Positions 55,071 through 63,001 of a stretch of DNA of 64,000 nucleotides are shown here, one piece after another. The DNA comes from Flavobacteriales bacterium (GTDB lineage Bacteria > Bacteroidota > Bacteroidia > Flavobacteriales_F > PHOS-HE28). Positions within the stretch are counted from its first letter, which is position 1. Each line of letters starts with the position of its first letter. The translations under genes and the position numbers were made by a program. The stretch lies in the NCBI GenBank assembly GCA_019638085.1, contig JAHBUL010000013.1:1-64000 (forward strand). Reading direction: 5' to 3'. The notes beneath the pieces are model-generated. The model worked only from the letters and a program-made list of their open reading frames with translations, was not told the origin of the DNA and did not search any database.

Positions 55071-55113
55071 GGCCGATGTTCCCTGCGATTTGAAATAGTT
55101 CCCGTGGCTGTGC

Positions 55114-55533
55114 TCATGTGATCACTACGGGAGTTGGGTTCTGTTTCCCCAGCCAGTACGCGACCAGGAAGAAGACCGCCGTAAGCGAAGTGCGAAAGAC
55201 CAGGGCTCCGATGGTATGTTGCTCGTGGATCCCGCCGCCACTGATGTGGAAAGCGAGGCCGACTGCGGTAACGATCAACATCACGGTGGCAAAAAGCAAG
55301 AGTCGGCCCGGCCCGATGGTTTTCCTCCTCAGCAAACCGAGGGCGGCCAACAGGTAGGCCAACGATGCAATGAAATTGGCCCACACCACGAAGTTCACGT
55401 AGTTGCCCTCCTTGGCGCGCATGCCGAACAGATCGAGGATCACGGCGCTGCTCAGGAACAGCGTGAGCGCTCCGAAGGCGATCAGGATCGCAGCCAAAGC
55501 GTAGCGGATGATGGATCTCCTTCGTGCGGTCAT
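55114..55533 (-). CDS. Four-TM membrane protein, paralog of the 57.3-kb gene
   Basis: A 139-residue protein with four membrane helices (YALAAILIAFGALTLFLSSA; VNFVVWANFIASLAYLLAAL; LLFATVMLIVTAVGLAF; LVFRTSLTAVFFLVAYWL). Conserved points are GNYVNFVVWANF and the loop HISGGGIHEQHTIGALVFRT. A second copy with the same plan is encoded at 57275-57682. Its start overlaps the TetR stop by 4 bp, so it belongs to the efflux operon. Function unknown. Confidence 0.7.
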   Translation of the reverse strand: MTARRRSIIRYALAAILIAFGALTLFLSSAVILDLFGMRAKEGNYVNFVVWANFIASLAYLLAALGLLRRKTIGPGRLLLFATVMLIVTAVGLAFHISGGGIHEQHTIGALVFRTSLTAVFFLVAYWLGKQNPTPVVIT

Positions 55534-56123
55534 CGGGAAGTACCGATCAGGGAGATCACCGCATCCATCAGGCTTCGACCTTTCCGGGTAATGTCGAAAC
55601 CACGCCCGCTGATGCGCCATTGCAGCATGTGCAGCCGGAAGGTTCCCATTACGATATGGACCAGCATATCGGTCGGGATGGCTTTGGTGAAGACACCGCT
55701 CTTTTGCCCTTCGCTTACCACGGCCCGCAGGTGCTGCCGCATCACTTCCATCAATTCCTTTATCGCCCGATCACTGGCCGGTGACGACTCCATGAAGTTG
55801 GTGGCGAAAATGGCCATCAGGTACTCCGGGTGCGCCTTGAAGTAGCTGAAGTGACTGTCGAACATGGCCCGCAGCCGCGGCTCGGGCAGTTCCTCCTTCC
55901 GGGCCACTTCCTCCATGCGCTGCTTCACCGATGCGGTGAGGTGCTCTATCATGCTCACCAGGATCGCTTCCTTGCTGGCGAAGTGGCGGTAGAGGGCGGC
56001 TTCGCTGAACTGCATGCGCTCGGCCAACCGCTTGGTGGTCAGCATCGCGTATCCGTCCTCGGTGATCAAGCGCCCGGCGGCCTCTATGATCTCCAATTGT
56101 CTCGGGGTGATGTCCGTCTTCAT
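55530..56123 (-). CDS. TetR-family repressor of the efflux operon
   Basis: A 197-residue regulator. The N-terminal TetR helix-turn-helix is clear (IIEAAGRLITEDGYAMLTTK, RLAERMQFSEAALYRHFASK). The C-terminal ligand-binding helices are divergent. It is the second gene of the run from the 4-TM gene at 56.2 kb to the RND pump. The palindrome at 56612-56629, which overlaps the promoter of this run, is a fitting operator, so it probably represses its own operon until an inducer binds. Confidence 0.85.
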   Translation of the reverse strand: MKTDITPRQLEIIEAAGRLITEDGYAMLTTKRLAERMQFSEAALYRHFASKEAILVSMIEHLTASVKQRMEEVARKEELPEPRLRAMFDSHFSYFKAHPEYLMAIFATNFMESSPASDRAIKELMEVMRQHLRAVVSEGQKSGVFTKAIPTDMLVHIVMGTFRLHMLQWRISGRGFDITRKGRSLMDAVISLIGTSR

Positions 56124-56167
56124 CGTTGAATGGTTCTTAGCGTTCCGACGCATGTCGGTACTGATCA

Positions 56168-56587
56168 TCAGTTCGCCTCCTTCAAGGTGAGCTTCATGGT
56201 GTAGAACGAAATGCCGAGCCAGATCACGGAGGCGGTCATGGCAATGGCTCCCACGAGCACCAATGCTGGCGGGACACCGAAGTAGACCTCCGCGAGGATC
56301 CCCACGGGCATCAGCAAGCCCGCCATGGCCAACAAGGAGATCGCTTTGGAATGGTTCAGCTTCCCATGGAAGTGCAACAGCAGATAACCGATGATCACGT
56401 TCAGCACGGCGAAGAGGTTGCCATGCACGTGCGCCAATCGCGATTCGAAGTGCTTCCCCACCGAGTAGCTGTCCACCCAAGCCTCCTTGTCGGGTGCGAA
56501 ATCCCGCAGCCAGATCAAGAGGAATCCGTAAAGCATGAAGCCGCCCATGATGAGAAAGCCGATCGCGATGTTGTTCTTGCCGTTCAT
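56168..56587 (-). CDS. Four-TM membrane protein with HVHGNL motif
   Basis: A 139-residue protein with four membrane helices (NIAIGFLIMGGFMLYGFLLI; NLFAVLNVIIGYLLL; ISLLAMAGLLMPVGILAEVY; LVLVGAIAMTASVIWLGI). His residues cluster in KHFESRLAHVHGNL, near a membrane face, where they could bind heme or metal; this is only a possibility. It heads the TetR-efflux gene run, 45 bp before the TetR gene, and carries both an FNR-type box and a TetR-type operator in its promoter. Confidence 0.65.
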   Translation of the reverse strand: MNGKNNIAIGFLIMGGFMLYGFLLIWLRDFAPDKEAWVDSYSVGKHFESRLAHVHGNLFAVLNVIIGYLLLHFHGKLNHSKAISLLAMAGLLMPVGILAEVYFGVPPALVLVGAIAMTASVIWLGISFYTMKLTLKEAN

Positions 56588-56608
56588 GATATCATCCTTT
56601 GATATGAA

Positions 56609-56652
56609 CAAAGTTAGTGATTACTAACTAACATTGAATGTGACTTTTATCA
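56609..56652 (-). promoter_or_regulatory. Promoter with FNR/CRP-type box F, perfect -7 element and TetR-type operator
   Basis: On the minus strand TGATAAAAGTCA (56652-56641) is followed by TAACTTTG (56616-56609), an exact TAnnTTTG match, 34 bp away centre to centre. Between and over the -7 element lies the perfect palindrome AGTTAGT-N4-ACTAACT (56612-56629). With a start site about 4 bp after the -7 element the FNR box is centred near -41.5, while a repressor on the palindrome would block polymerase. Confidence 0.65.
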
Positions 56653-56719
56653 CACAGGCTGTTCGGGGGTTCAGCCCTGACCTTCGGAGATCTCCTCACC
56701 GCTCCTGAGCACCATGAAA

Positions 56720-56759
56720 AAGGTCCCCGTTGGATGCGATCGCATCCAACGGGGACCTT
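56720..56759. terminator. 40-bp perfect palindrome, terminator
   Basis: 56720-56739 and 56740-56759 are exact reverse complements (AAGGTCCCCGTTGGATGCGA is the left half). On the minus strand it is followed by a T-run (TTTTT), so it should terminate the lipoprotein gene just upstream. Confidence 0.8.
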
Positions 56760-56791
56760 GTACAGTGTTGCCGGCCTGCTGCCGGGCAGGC

Positions 56792-57259
56792 TCAATGGAA
56801 GTAGTTCGGGTAGGTCTTCAAGTAATCACCGAGCTCGGCAAGTTCGGCAGCGGAGGGCTCCGGGCTCAGCTTGTCCAACATCTTATGGATCGGAATGAGG
56901 TAATTGTGGAGCTGGTCGTGCGCCTCGCCGGTCATGGTGCATTTGGCGAAGATGTCCTTGAACTCCGCCTCGAGTTCCTCCTTGAACACGGCTCCATCCC
57001 CGGTTGCGGGATCGAAGCCGGCCACGATGGCCTGCATGCTCTTCACTCCTTCGGTGGTTTCCACATTGGCCTCCCAGGTCTTTCCATTGTCCAGCTGCAC
57101 GGCACTGCCATCGGCGCTGGTGTGCTCGTCCTGTTCCGGGGCTTCCATTGCCGCATGATCGTGGTCCTGGGCTTCATTGGCATTCCCCGAGGTGCCACAG
57201 GCTGTGCCCATCAGTGCGATAAGAAGAAAGGAAAAGATGGTGTTCTGCTTCATGTTCAA
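56792..57259 (-). CDS. Lipoprotein of unknown function
   Basis: A 155-residue exported lipoprotein with lipobox LMGTACGTSG near residue 17-26. After the Cys comes a His/Asp/Glu-rich stretch (EAQDHDHAAMEAPEQDEHTS) that may bind metal. The C-terminal part is helical (VFKEELEAEFKDIFAKCTMT, LHNYLIPIHKMLDKL), of the type seen in four-helix periplasmic proteins. It lies 16 bp downstream of the 4-TM gene on the same strand and is closed by the 40-bp palindrome. Confidence 0.75.
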   Translation of the reverse strand: MNMKQNTIFSFLLIALMGTACGTSGNANEAQDHDHAAMEAPEQDEHTSADGSAVQLDNGKTWEANVETTEGVKSMQAIVAGFDPATGDGAVFKEELEAEFKDIFAKCTMTGEAHDQLHNYLIPIHKMLDKLSPEPSAAELAELGDYLKTYPNYFH

Positions 57260-57274
57260 GTTCTTTTGTAAGGG

Positions 57275-57682
57275 TTATTTCGGTGGTAAGGTCCGCACGT
57301 AGTAACGCGCCGCTGCGTACAACATGGCGGTGACGAAGATGCGGAAAACAAGCGCACCAATGGTGCGAGGCTCATATTCGCCCCCACTGCGGACGTGGAA
57401 ATAGAAGCCGATGGCGGCTATCGCCATCAGGATGAGGGCAATGGCGAGGATCGTTGGCGTCCATGCCTGACGGAAGATGAAGCCGTAGGTGGCGATGAGG
57501 TACAGGATGGATGCGAAGAAATTCATCCAGACCACCACGGGAACGTAGTGGCCGGCCTCTTCCCCCATCCCGCCGATGTTGAAAATGATGGAGGCACTGG
57601 CCACCAAGGTCATGAGGCCGAACAGGCCCAATACACCAGCCGTGACCTGCGATCCGCGCGGTAAACCGTTCTGCTGTTTCAT
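57275..57682 (-). CDS. Four-TM membrane protein, paralog of the 55.1-kb gene
   Basis: A protein of about 135 residues with four membrane helices and the same signature as its paralog: GHYVPVVVWMNFFASILYLI and FHVRSGGEYEPRTIGALVFR. The start MKQQNG at 57682 is chosen because the -7-like CAACTTTG (57698-57691) would place transcription only about 5 bp upstream, so the message may be nearly leaderless. An FNR-type box lies upstream. Function unknown; cotranscription with the lipoprotein gene is likely. Confidence 0.7.
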   Translation of the reverse strand: MKQQNGLPRGSQVTAGVLGLFGLMTLVASASIIFNIGGMGEEAGHYVPVVVWMNFFASILYLIATYGFIFRQAWTPTILAIALILMAIAAIGFYFHVRSGGEYEPRTIGALVFRIFVTAMLYAAARYYVRTLPPK

Positions 57683-57690
57683 AGCGCCCC

Positions 57691-57733
57691 CAAAGTTGCT
57701 CACCGGGTCGCCCGGAATAACTGACCCTTATCA
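57691..57733 (-). promoter_or_regulatory. FNR/CRP-type box H with -7 element
   Basis: On the minus strand TGATAAGGGTCA (57733-57722) is followed by CAACTTTG (57698-57691), a five-of-six match to TAnnTTTG, 33 bp away centre to centre. Confidence 0.55.
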
Positions 57734-57768
57734 GTGAAACCAATGGCGCTCCGGATAGTTCGGTAGTG

Positions 57769-58233
57769 CTACGCGCTTTCCACCACCTCCGGCTTGTTAT
57801 TGAAGACCTGCTTACCATTGTACTGCACCTCCCAGGTCACCGGCACCACCTTCTTCAGCATATAACTTACTCCACAGAGTTCGTTCTGCGAACGTTGCAC
57901 CATCTTCAGTGCCTGTTCCTGATGTTCGTCATCCCCGTGAATATCGTAAGTAACGTGGATATTGGTGTATGCGATCGGTGGTGCCTTGCTGATCTCGCCA
58001 CTTACCCCGACGTCAAAACGCTCCAAGGTGATATCCGCACGACGCAAGAGTGCCACCACGTCCATGCCGGTACACCCGGCCAAGGCACTCAGCACAAAAG
58101 GCTTGGGGATAGGCCCCATGTCCTCCCCACCTGCTCGTTCCGGTGCATCCATCACCACCGTGTGGCCGCCAACCAGTGCGTTGAACTGCATCTTCCCCAT
58201 CCATACTGCTTCCACTTCGTGTGTCATGATCAT
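57769..58233 (-). CDS. OsmC-family peroxiredoxin-like protein
   Basis: A 154-residue OsmC/Ohr-like protein. The two redox Cys are in ALAGCTGMDVVALLR and NELCGVSYMLKK, the usual positions. Members reduce organic hydroperoxides or other thiol-reactive compounds in the cytosol. ATG codons at 58233 and 58227 both fit. A hairpin (58265-58290) and an FNR-type box (58305-58316) lie upstream, so it may be switched with the anaerobic genes. Confidence 0.85.
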   Translation of the reverse strand: MIMTHEVEAVWMGKMQFNALVGGHTVVMDAPERAGGEDMGPIPKPFVLSALAGCTGMDVVALLRRADITLERFDVGVSGEISKAPPIAYTNIHVTYDIHGDDEHQEQALKMVQRSQNELCGVSYMLKKVVPVTWEVQYNGKQVFNNKPEVVESA

Positions 58234-58264
58234 TTTGATTTAATGGGCTGGTGGTACGTCCACC

Positions 58265-58290
58265 GTTCCGGGTGCAAGGTGCCCCGGAAC
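58265..58290. promoter_or_regulatory. Hairpin upstream of the OsmC gene
   Basis: GTTCCGGG (58265-58272) and CCCGGAAC (58283-58290) are perfectly complementary around a 10-base loop, between the FNR-type box and the OsmC start. It could affect transcription start or leader folding. Confidence 0.4.
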
Positions 58291-58304
58291 TGACCCACAA
58301 AGAG

Positions 58305-58316
58305 TGAGATATATCA
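58305..58316 (-). promoter_or_regulatory. FNR/CRP-type box G (OsmC)
   Basis: TGAGATATATCA, inside GTGA...TCAC. Only a weak -7 candidate (GCACCTTG, 58282-58275) lies at the expected distance. The site is shared by the divergent NRDE-protein gene at 58429. Confidence 0.4.
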
Positions 58317-58428
58317 CACTTCGTGCTACCCCTGCTGGAAGATCGCGCCTCATACCGGAAAGGGCGCGTGACGGCTGAACGGCGAGAGCGATACATCAGC
58401 GCCATTCGCGAGAGGGTAACTTTGCCGT

Positions 58429-59163
58429 ATGTGCCTCATCTCTCTCGCCTATAAGACCCACCCCCGCTATCTGCTGATCGTTGCGGCCAACCGGGATGAG
58501 TTTCTCGATCGTCCTGCGGAACCTGCTCACTTCTGGGAAGATGCACCTGATATCCTGGCCGGTCGCGACAAGCGTGCCGGTGGAACTTGGCTTGGCATTA
58601 CCCGTACCGGGAGGTTCGCCGCCATCACCAACTACAGGGACATGCGGATGAGCTTTCCTCCGGGACCTTCACGGGGAATTTTGGTTCGCCAGGCCTTGGA
58701 ACAGGGTATCGATACGAGTACCACAGGAGTGTATGCCGGGTTCAATCTGCTCCATGGAACCGTTGATGCACTCCGCTATCACAACAACATCCAAGGCATT
58801 GACATTGCGCTCCAATCTGGCATCCATGGCCTGAGCAACCACTTTCTGGATACCCCGTGGCCCAAGGTCGTGAAAGCAAAGCACGAGATGGAGCGATTGC
58901 TGGATTCGCCGGAGGCCGAGATCGTGAATGGACTCTTCAGTCTGCTCGCCGATGATGGAACAGCACCGGACGAGGCGTTACCGGATACTGGGCTCCCACT
59001 GGAAATGGAACGTGCGGCATCGTCCATCTTCATCCGATCACCGGGCTACGGCACCCGCTGCAGCACTGTGGTGCTGGTGGATGTGAACGGCAATGCCTAT
59101 TTCGAGGAGCGAAGCGTAACCCAAGGTTCTGTAGTAGAGAAAGTCCGCATTGAGATGCCGTAG
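58429..59163 (+). CDS. NRDE-family protein (TANGO2-like)
   Basis: A 244-residue protein starting with the Ntn-like MCLISLAYKTHP and the name-giving NRDE motif in IVAANRDEFLDRPAEPAHFW, followed by ILAGRDKRAGGTWLGITRTG and FAAITNYRD. A Cys directly after the start Met is typical and suggests a possible N-terminal nucleophile. The family is widespread; eukaryotic TANGO2 is linked to heme or lipid handling, but the bacterial role is unsettled. Length is normal. Confidence 0.88.
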   Translation: MCLISLAYKTHPRYLLIVAANRDEFLDRPAEPAHFWEDAPDILAGRDKRAGGTWLGITRTGRFAAITNYRDMRMSFPPGPSRGILVRQALEQGIDTSTTGVYAGFNLLHGTVDALRYHNNIQGIDIALQSGIHGLSNHFLDTPWPKVVKAKHEMERLLDSPEAEIVNGLFSLLADDGTAPDEALPDTGLPLEMERAASSIFIRSPGYGTRCSTVVLVDVNGNAYFEERSVTQGSVVEKVRIEMP

Positions 59164-59767
59164 GACCAGGAACGGTGGATTCCAGGGCTGGACCAATTTC
59201 CGCTGTCTTCTCCACACTTCCCACTCCATCCACTGCTGCTTAAAGGGTACCTCGAAGAACCTCGAACGGGTGACGCAAGCGCGTATCGTTCAGGGCAGAC
59301 AAGGTGCGACGCAAGGCAGTTATCCGTGTATGGTGCAATGAGGAGTAACTGGCACATCCCGTATTGATGGGAGCCGGATGACCGAACGAGAATGCTTGCC
59401 CGCAGGACCGGCCGTTGTACGGCTGACAGATGGCACCGGAGCGAGGTTCATCGAGGTACCGACATGCTCACCGTCCAGTGCATCCGCGTTGCACAGGCAT
59501 TCATCACGGAGGATGCAATGGTTTTTATTACGGTCCGAAATCGCCGTGGCATCATCCCCTTCTCCCACTTTCCATGCGGAGGAACGTCCTGGGGTATTCT
59601 TTCCCAGTGAAAGCATTGCTGCTATAGCGCTTTCGATCTTCGCAGTGAACCCTGTTTCTTCATTCGGATCCGGAGAATATTTTTTTGTTTATTCCAAGTT
59701 TTATCAACAAATCCGACCCAGATATCAATATATTTTTACATTTAATCCTTGGTTCGACCAATGAACG
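59164..59767. other. Intergenic region, no convincing gene
   Basis: About 600 bp. Short open frames exist between 59378 and 59764 but have no recognisable product or consistent codon use. From about 59640 the sequence turns AT-rich (runs of T near 59680 and 59730), which fits a promoter region for the next gene, although no exact TAnnTTTG element is seen. Confidence 0.5.
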
Positions 59768-61765
59768 ATGCCCATGGAGGATCTTCATCAAACAGGGCCG
59801 AAGTCCACTCCACTGCCTTCGAGGTCACGGACCCAAACTAGGCAAGTAGACCCGGGGTCCGATCTTGACCTTGCCGGGCTTATTGTCATGTACGGCTTGT
59901 CCATACGTGCATTCAACGTGTGTAGAACAGCACAGCTCGATCGTCTCTCTTCGATACGTCAGTTCAAGGAACGCCATGGCGGCTTCCATAAGTTACGGAA
60001 TTGTGGCACGAAGACAATGAAGGAATTGGAAGATCTTCTTGTGCAATGCCATCCGGACGCACGCATCTCAACGAGCTCCACGGAAGAAGTTCTATCCCCT
60101 GAGCAGATCCAGCAGATTTACCTGCAATGCTTCTCGCAACTGGGTTCAAGGTCCCGGGAAGCATTGACCGCATTGACCGGTCCTCCTGCAGCTCGTGCAG
60201 GTATTGACCTGTTCCTTCGCGCCGGTGAAGCCTTGCGTGAGTTCGAGGATCAGCCTTCCCCGGTCCGGAAGGAACTACGACAAATGCGTCGAACATTGTT
60301 CCAAGAATTGGATCACCGGAGGCATGCGCTTCGGGTGGAGAAATTGAAATCCGCAGGTCTTACACTTGATCAGTGGTTCAAATTCCATGATCTATCGGAA
60401 TTCGCCCGTTCTCAACTGTTCGCGCATGATGGAAGAATGACGCTGCTTCGATTCATGGATCACTATTTGGAGCAATTCGACGACCACAAGGCGTATCGAC
60501 TCTTGTTGCATCGCTTACACAAGGACGGATATGCCTGCAGCACTGTTCAATTGGCTCGGCGGTTCGAGTTCACACCCGAACGGGTCAGGCAGATCCTGGC
60601 CTCAGAGGAAGCGCGGCTTCGGGCGCCTTTCGAAGTGATCGCCGACCTACCCGATGTAAAATTCCACTACCCGGAGTTGCTTACGGATGGCCCCATCTTC
60701 ATGGTGACCGAGGAGTTGATCGATGGGCTCAATGCACGGGATAAAACCCAATTCGCCCCTGTGGCTGTGTTACACATAGCCCATGCGGTAGATCCACAAG
60801 GGCTTGTCATCGGTTCTTGGACAGCACTGTTCGGCCATGATAAGGTTTCCAATGCACTGAATAATGAGAAGTTGTTCTTGATCGACCCACACATGGTGGA
60901 ACCCGTTCAAAGGATGATCGCATCACTCTCCAATTTGCTCAAAAGGAAGCGCAAGAATCAGGAAGGGATCCATGCAGAGGAGCTCATGCCGGAACTTGAC
61001 CCATCGTTACGCTCCCGGAGCTTGAGCTTGTTCAAGCAGCTCGTTGCTGTCCGATGGCCTGAGCTGGAAATCAGGGATCATCAATTCATCCTTCCGGCAA
61101 ACCGGATGAAATCCAATGATGATCGCCTTAAGGAACTTCTGGAGAGTTTGAATGAACCGAGCCACGTAAGTGTGATCTTGGAGGCGTGGGAGCGAAGATT
61201 CCCGACCCACTCCATAACCGCCCAGGCGATCAGCAACATGGTAGCGCATAAGAGAGCGCTCTTCATGTCCATTGGGCATACAAGTACATATGCCCTCCGG
61301 AACTGGGAAAAGGAACGGCCGGGGCTGAACGCGGGAAGTATCCGTTCCATGGTCGCAGCATTATTAGGGTCCGCTCCGATGCCGCTAAACCGGGACGATC
61401 TGGCGAAGGCGATAAAACGGGAGCGGCCACGTGTAACGGGCCTCGGGATCATACACAACCTGAAATTGGACAAGTCCGGGACCTTCTGCTTCTTTCCAGG
61501 TGGGTATGTAGGCCTTGCCCGGAAGCATTACGACCATGTTCCTTCCCCTCGTGTGAACGTACCTGGCCACTTGCTGCGGCATACCAACCTCGTCCGGTTC
61601 ATCGGAAAAACGCGCAGCGATCTCTTTGACCATCTGACCGCCTCATGTGATGCCTCTCCAGACAGCATCGAGTGCGTGATCGACAAGGCCGTCGCGGCAG
61701 GACGATTGGTGGTGAGCGCGGAAGGGGTCATCCGGAGCGCGCATATGAGAGCTAAGCAATCCTAA
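59768..61765 (+). CDS. Large protein with alpha-CTD-like and sigma-4-like segments
   Basis: A 665-residue protein. Residues about 35-95 (GLSIRAFNVCRTAQLDRLSS, FHKLRNCGTKTMKELEDLL) resemble the helix-hairpin-helix C-terminal domain of RNA polymerase alpha. Residues about 255-280 (TVQLARRFEFTPERVRQILA) match the DNA-recognition helices of sigma-70 region 4. Near 535-590 a HARE-HTH-like segment is possible (PLNRDDLAKAIKRERPRVTG, GTFCFFPGGYVGL). No sigma region 2 is seen, so it is not a normal sigma factor. Best guess: a DNA- or RNA-polymerase-binding protein of unknown role. It stands alone. Confidence 0.6.
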   Translation: MPMEDLHQTGPKSTPLPSRSRTQTRQVDPGSDLDLAGLIVMYGLSIRAFNVCRTAQLDRLSSIRQFKERHGGFHKLRNCGTKTMKELEDLLVQCHPDARISTSSTEEVLSPEQIQQIYLQCFSQLGSRSREALTALTGPPAARAGIDLFLRAGEALREFEDQPSPVRKELRQMRRTLFQELDHRRHALRVEKLKSAGLTLDQWFKFHDLSEFARSQLFAHDGRMTLLRFMDHYLEQFDDHKAYRLLLHRLHKDGYACSTVQLARRFEFTPERVRQILASEEARLRAPFEVIADLPDVKFHYPELLTDGPIFMVTEELIDGLNARDKTQFAPVAVLHIAHAVDPQGLVIGSWTALFGHDKVSNALNNEKLFLIDPHMVEPVQRMIASLSNLLKRKRKNQEGIHAEELMPELDPSLRSRSLSLFKQLVAVRWPELEIRDHQFILPANRMKSNDDRLKELLESLNEPSHVSVILEAWERRFPTHSITAQAISNMVAHKRALFMSIGHTSTYALRNWEKERPGLNAGSIRSMVAALLGSAPMPLNRDDLAKAIKRERPRVTGLGIIHNLKLDKSGTFCFFPGGYVGLARKHYDHVPSPRVNVPGHLLRHTNLVRFIGKTRSDLFDHLTASCDASPDSIECVIDKAVAAGRLVVSAEGVIRSAHMRAKQS

Positions 61766-62053
61766 TGACCTGGCTTGTGTTGCATCATGCGCTGTGGGTG
61801 AGCGCGGGGTCCATTCCGGTTCGAGCTTCACATTGCCTACCGGCATCGGTAGGTTTCGCTCAGCTCGCAACACGGAAACAATTGCTCCTACAGCGAGGTC
61901 ATCAGAGATGCCGATCTCCGATGAGATCCGTTCACCTACCGGGATCAAGCTATTGGAGCCCGGAGCGTCCTTGGCAGAATTGATCTTTCAAGGTGAACGG
62001 TGGATCGATTATTCGGAGTTCCATGTGGGGCAATTATCCCGTCCGAATAGCGA
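61766..62053. other. Intergenic region with one hairpin
   Basis: About 290 bp between convergent genes. CCTACCG-GCAT-CGGTAGG (61838-61855) forms a clean hairpin without a T-run. Nothing else recognised. Confidence 0.5.
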
Positions 62054-62626
62054 TCATCTTCCGAGGTCGTGTTCGGGGCAATCCGTGCGCAGCTCAGCGA
62101 TGGATAAATCCTGCTGCAACAGCATGCACCGATGCTTGTTCTTCTTGTCACCCCGGTAATGCTTGCACGTCCAGCACATCCGTTGAACATTCATATCACC
62201 CGTGCTGAACAAGCCTTCCAGGATGCCGAGCAGACCGAGCATCATGGCCTTTTTATCGTCCGCGGAAAGGACTGAAACGGCTTTGTCCAATGGCGACTGC
62301 GGGGCCAATTCATTCATACCTGAAGTGGTGATCTTCAAGTTGTGTGCTCTTGCATCCCCTTTATCGGCAATGCGCACCAAACGCTTTCGATCCACCAAGA
62401 GCTTCACGCTATCACTGATCGTGGGCTTGCTCACTTGCAGTTCCTCCGCCAATCGGGCCACACCTACTTGCTCCTCCGCATGATCCTTCACGAAACCCAA
62501 GATGCGCAATTGCAACAAGCTCAGGTCAGTGGCCTGTTTCCTTCGCATCGCGAGCGAAACCTCACCAATGCGTTCCAGCACTTTCGCGATATGTGCGTCC
62601 AACCCAGGTTCCTTGTTCACGGCCAT
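62054..62626 (-). CDS. MarR-family regulator with C-terminal Cys cluster
   Basis: A 190-residue regulator from MAVNKEPG. A MarR winged helix lies at about 35-110 (LLQLRILGFVKDHAEEQVGV, ARLAEELQVSKPTISDSVKL, KGDARAHNLKITTSG). The last about 45 residues add CWTCKHYRGDKKNKHRC and a final DCPEH: four Cys and nearby His that could hold zinc or an Fe-S cluster and sense redox or metal state. A thioredoxin-like gene with a palindromic operator lies just upstream on the same strand and is a likely target. Confidence 0.8.
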   Translation of the reverse strand: MAVNKEPGLDAHIAKVLERIGEVSLAMRRKQATDLSLLQLRILGFVKDHAEEQVGVARLAEELQVSKPTISDSVKLLVDRKRLVRIADKGDARAHNLKITTSGMNELAPQSPLDKAVSVLSADDKKAMMLGLLGILEGLFSTGDMNVQRMCWTCKHYRGDKKNKHRCMLLQQDLSIAELRTDCPEHDLGR

Positions 62627-62691
62627 TTGATCTGGCAGGAAAGGTAGCGTACACAAAGATCCGACCGGTTGACGCTCTTCATTCACCGAAA

Positions 62692-62733
62692 CCCTAAGCC
62701 CCCTCTCCGAAACGGAGAGAGGACTTAAGGGTG
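62692..62733. repeat. Long imperfect hairpin
   Basis: ACCCTAAG-CCCCCTCTCCG (from 62692) pairs with CGGAGAGAGG-ACTTAAGGGT (to 62733) around a short A-rich loop, just after the thioredoxin-like gene. It may be a terminator or a small mobile palindromic element. Confidence 0.55.
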
Positions 62734-62737
62734 AGGC

Positions 62738-62974
62738 TTAGCCTTTCACTTCCGCCATGCTTGCACCATGGTTGATGTGGAGCACATCACTGTTCAGCAC
62801 AAGCGCGGGCACGCTCTTCACGCCGGCAGCCTCCGCTTCGGCAATGCGGCCCTTATTTTCACCGAGATGGACGATCTCCACGTCGTATCTACTGCGATCC
62901 ACGATCTCGGTGATGCGCTCTTCGGCGTTCACGCAAACGGGGCATCCGGCATGGTAGAAAACTGCTTTGTTCAT
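62738..62974 (-). CDS. Thioredoxin-like small protein
   Basis: A 78-residue thioredoxin/glutaredoxin-fold protein from MNKAVFYHAG with active site GCPVC, a cis-Pro in KSVPALVL and GENKGRIAEAEAAG between them. It would reduce or shuttle thiols in the cytosol. Its promoter has an exact -7 element overlapped by a palindrome, so it is likely repressed by the MarR-family protein encoded about 110 bp downstream. Confidence 0.8.
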   Translation of the reverse strand: MNKAVFYHAGCPVCVNAEERITEIVDRSRYDVEIVHLGENKGRIAEAEAAGVKSVPALVLNSDVLHINHGASMAEVKG

Positions 62975-63001
62975 GGTGTTGGGGTTTAATTGGTTCGGCG
63001 A

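Noticed and set aside
59378-59764. Small gene upstream of 59768
   Set aside because: No family resemblance or ribosome binding site, and three overlapping frames are open equally.
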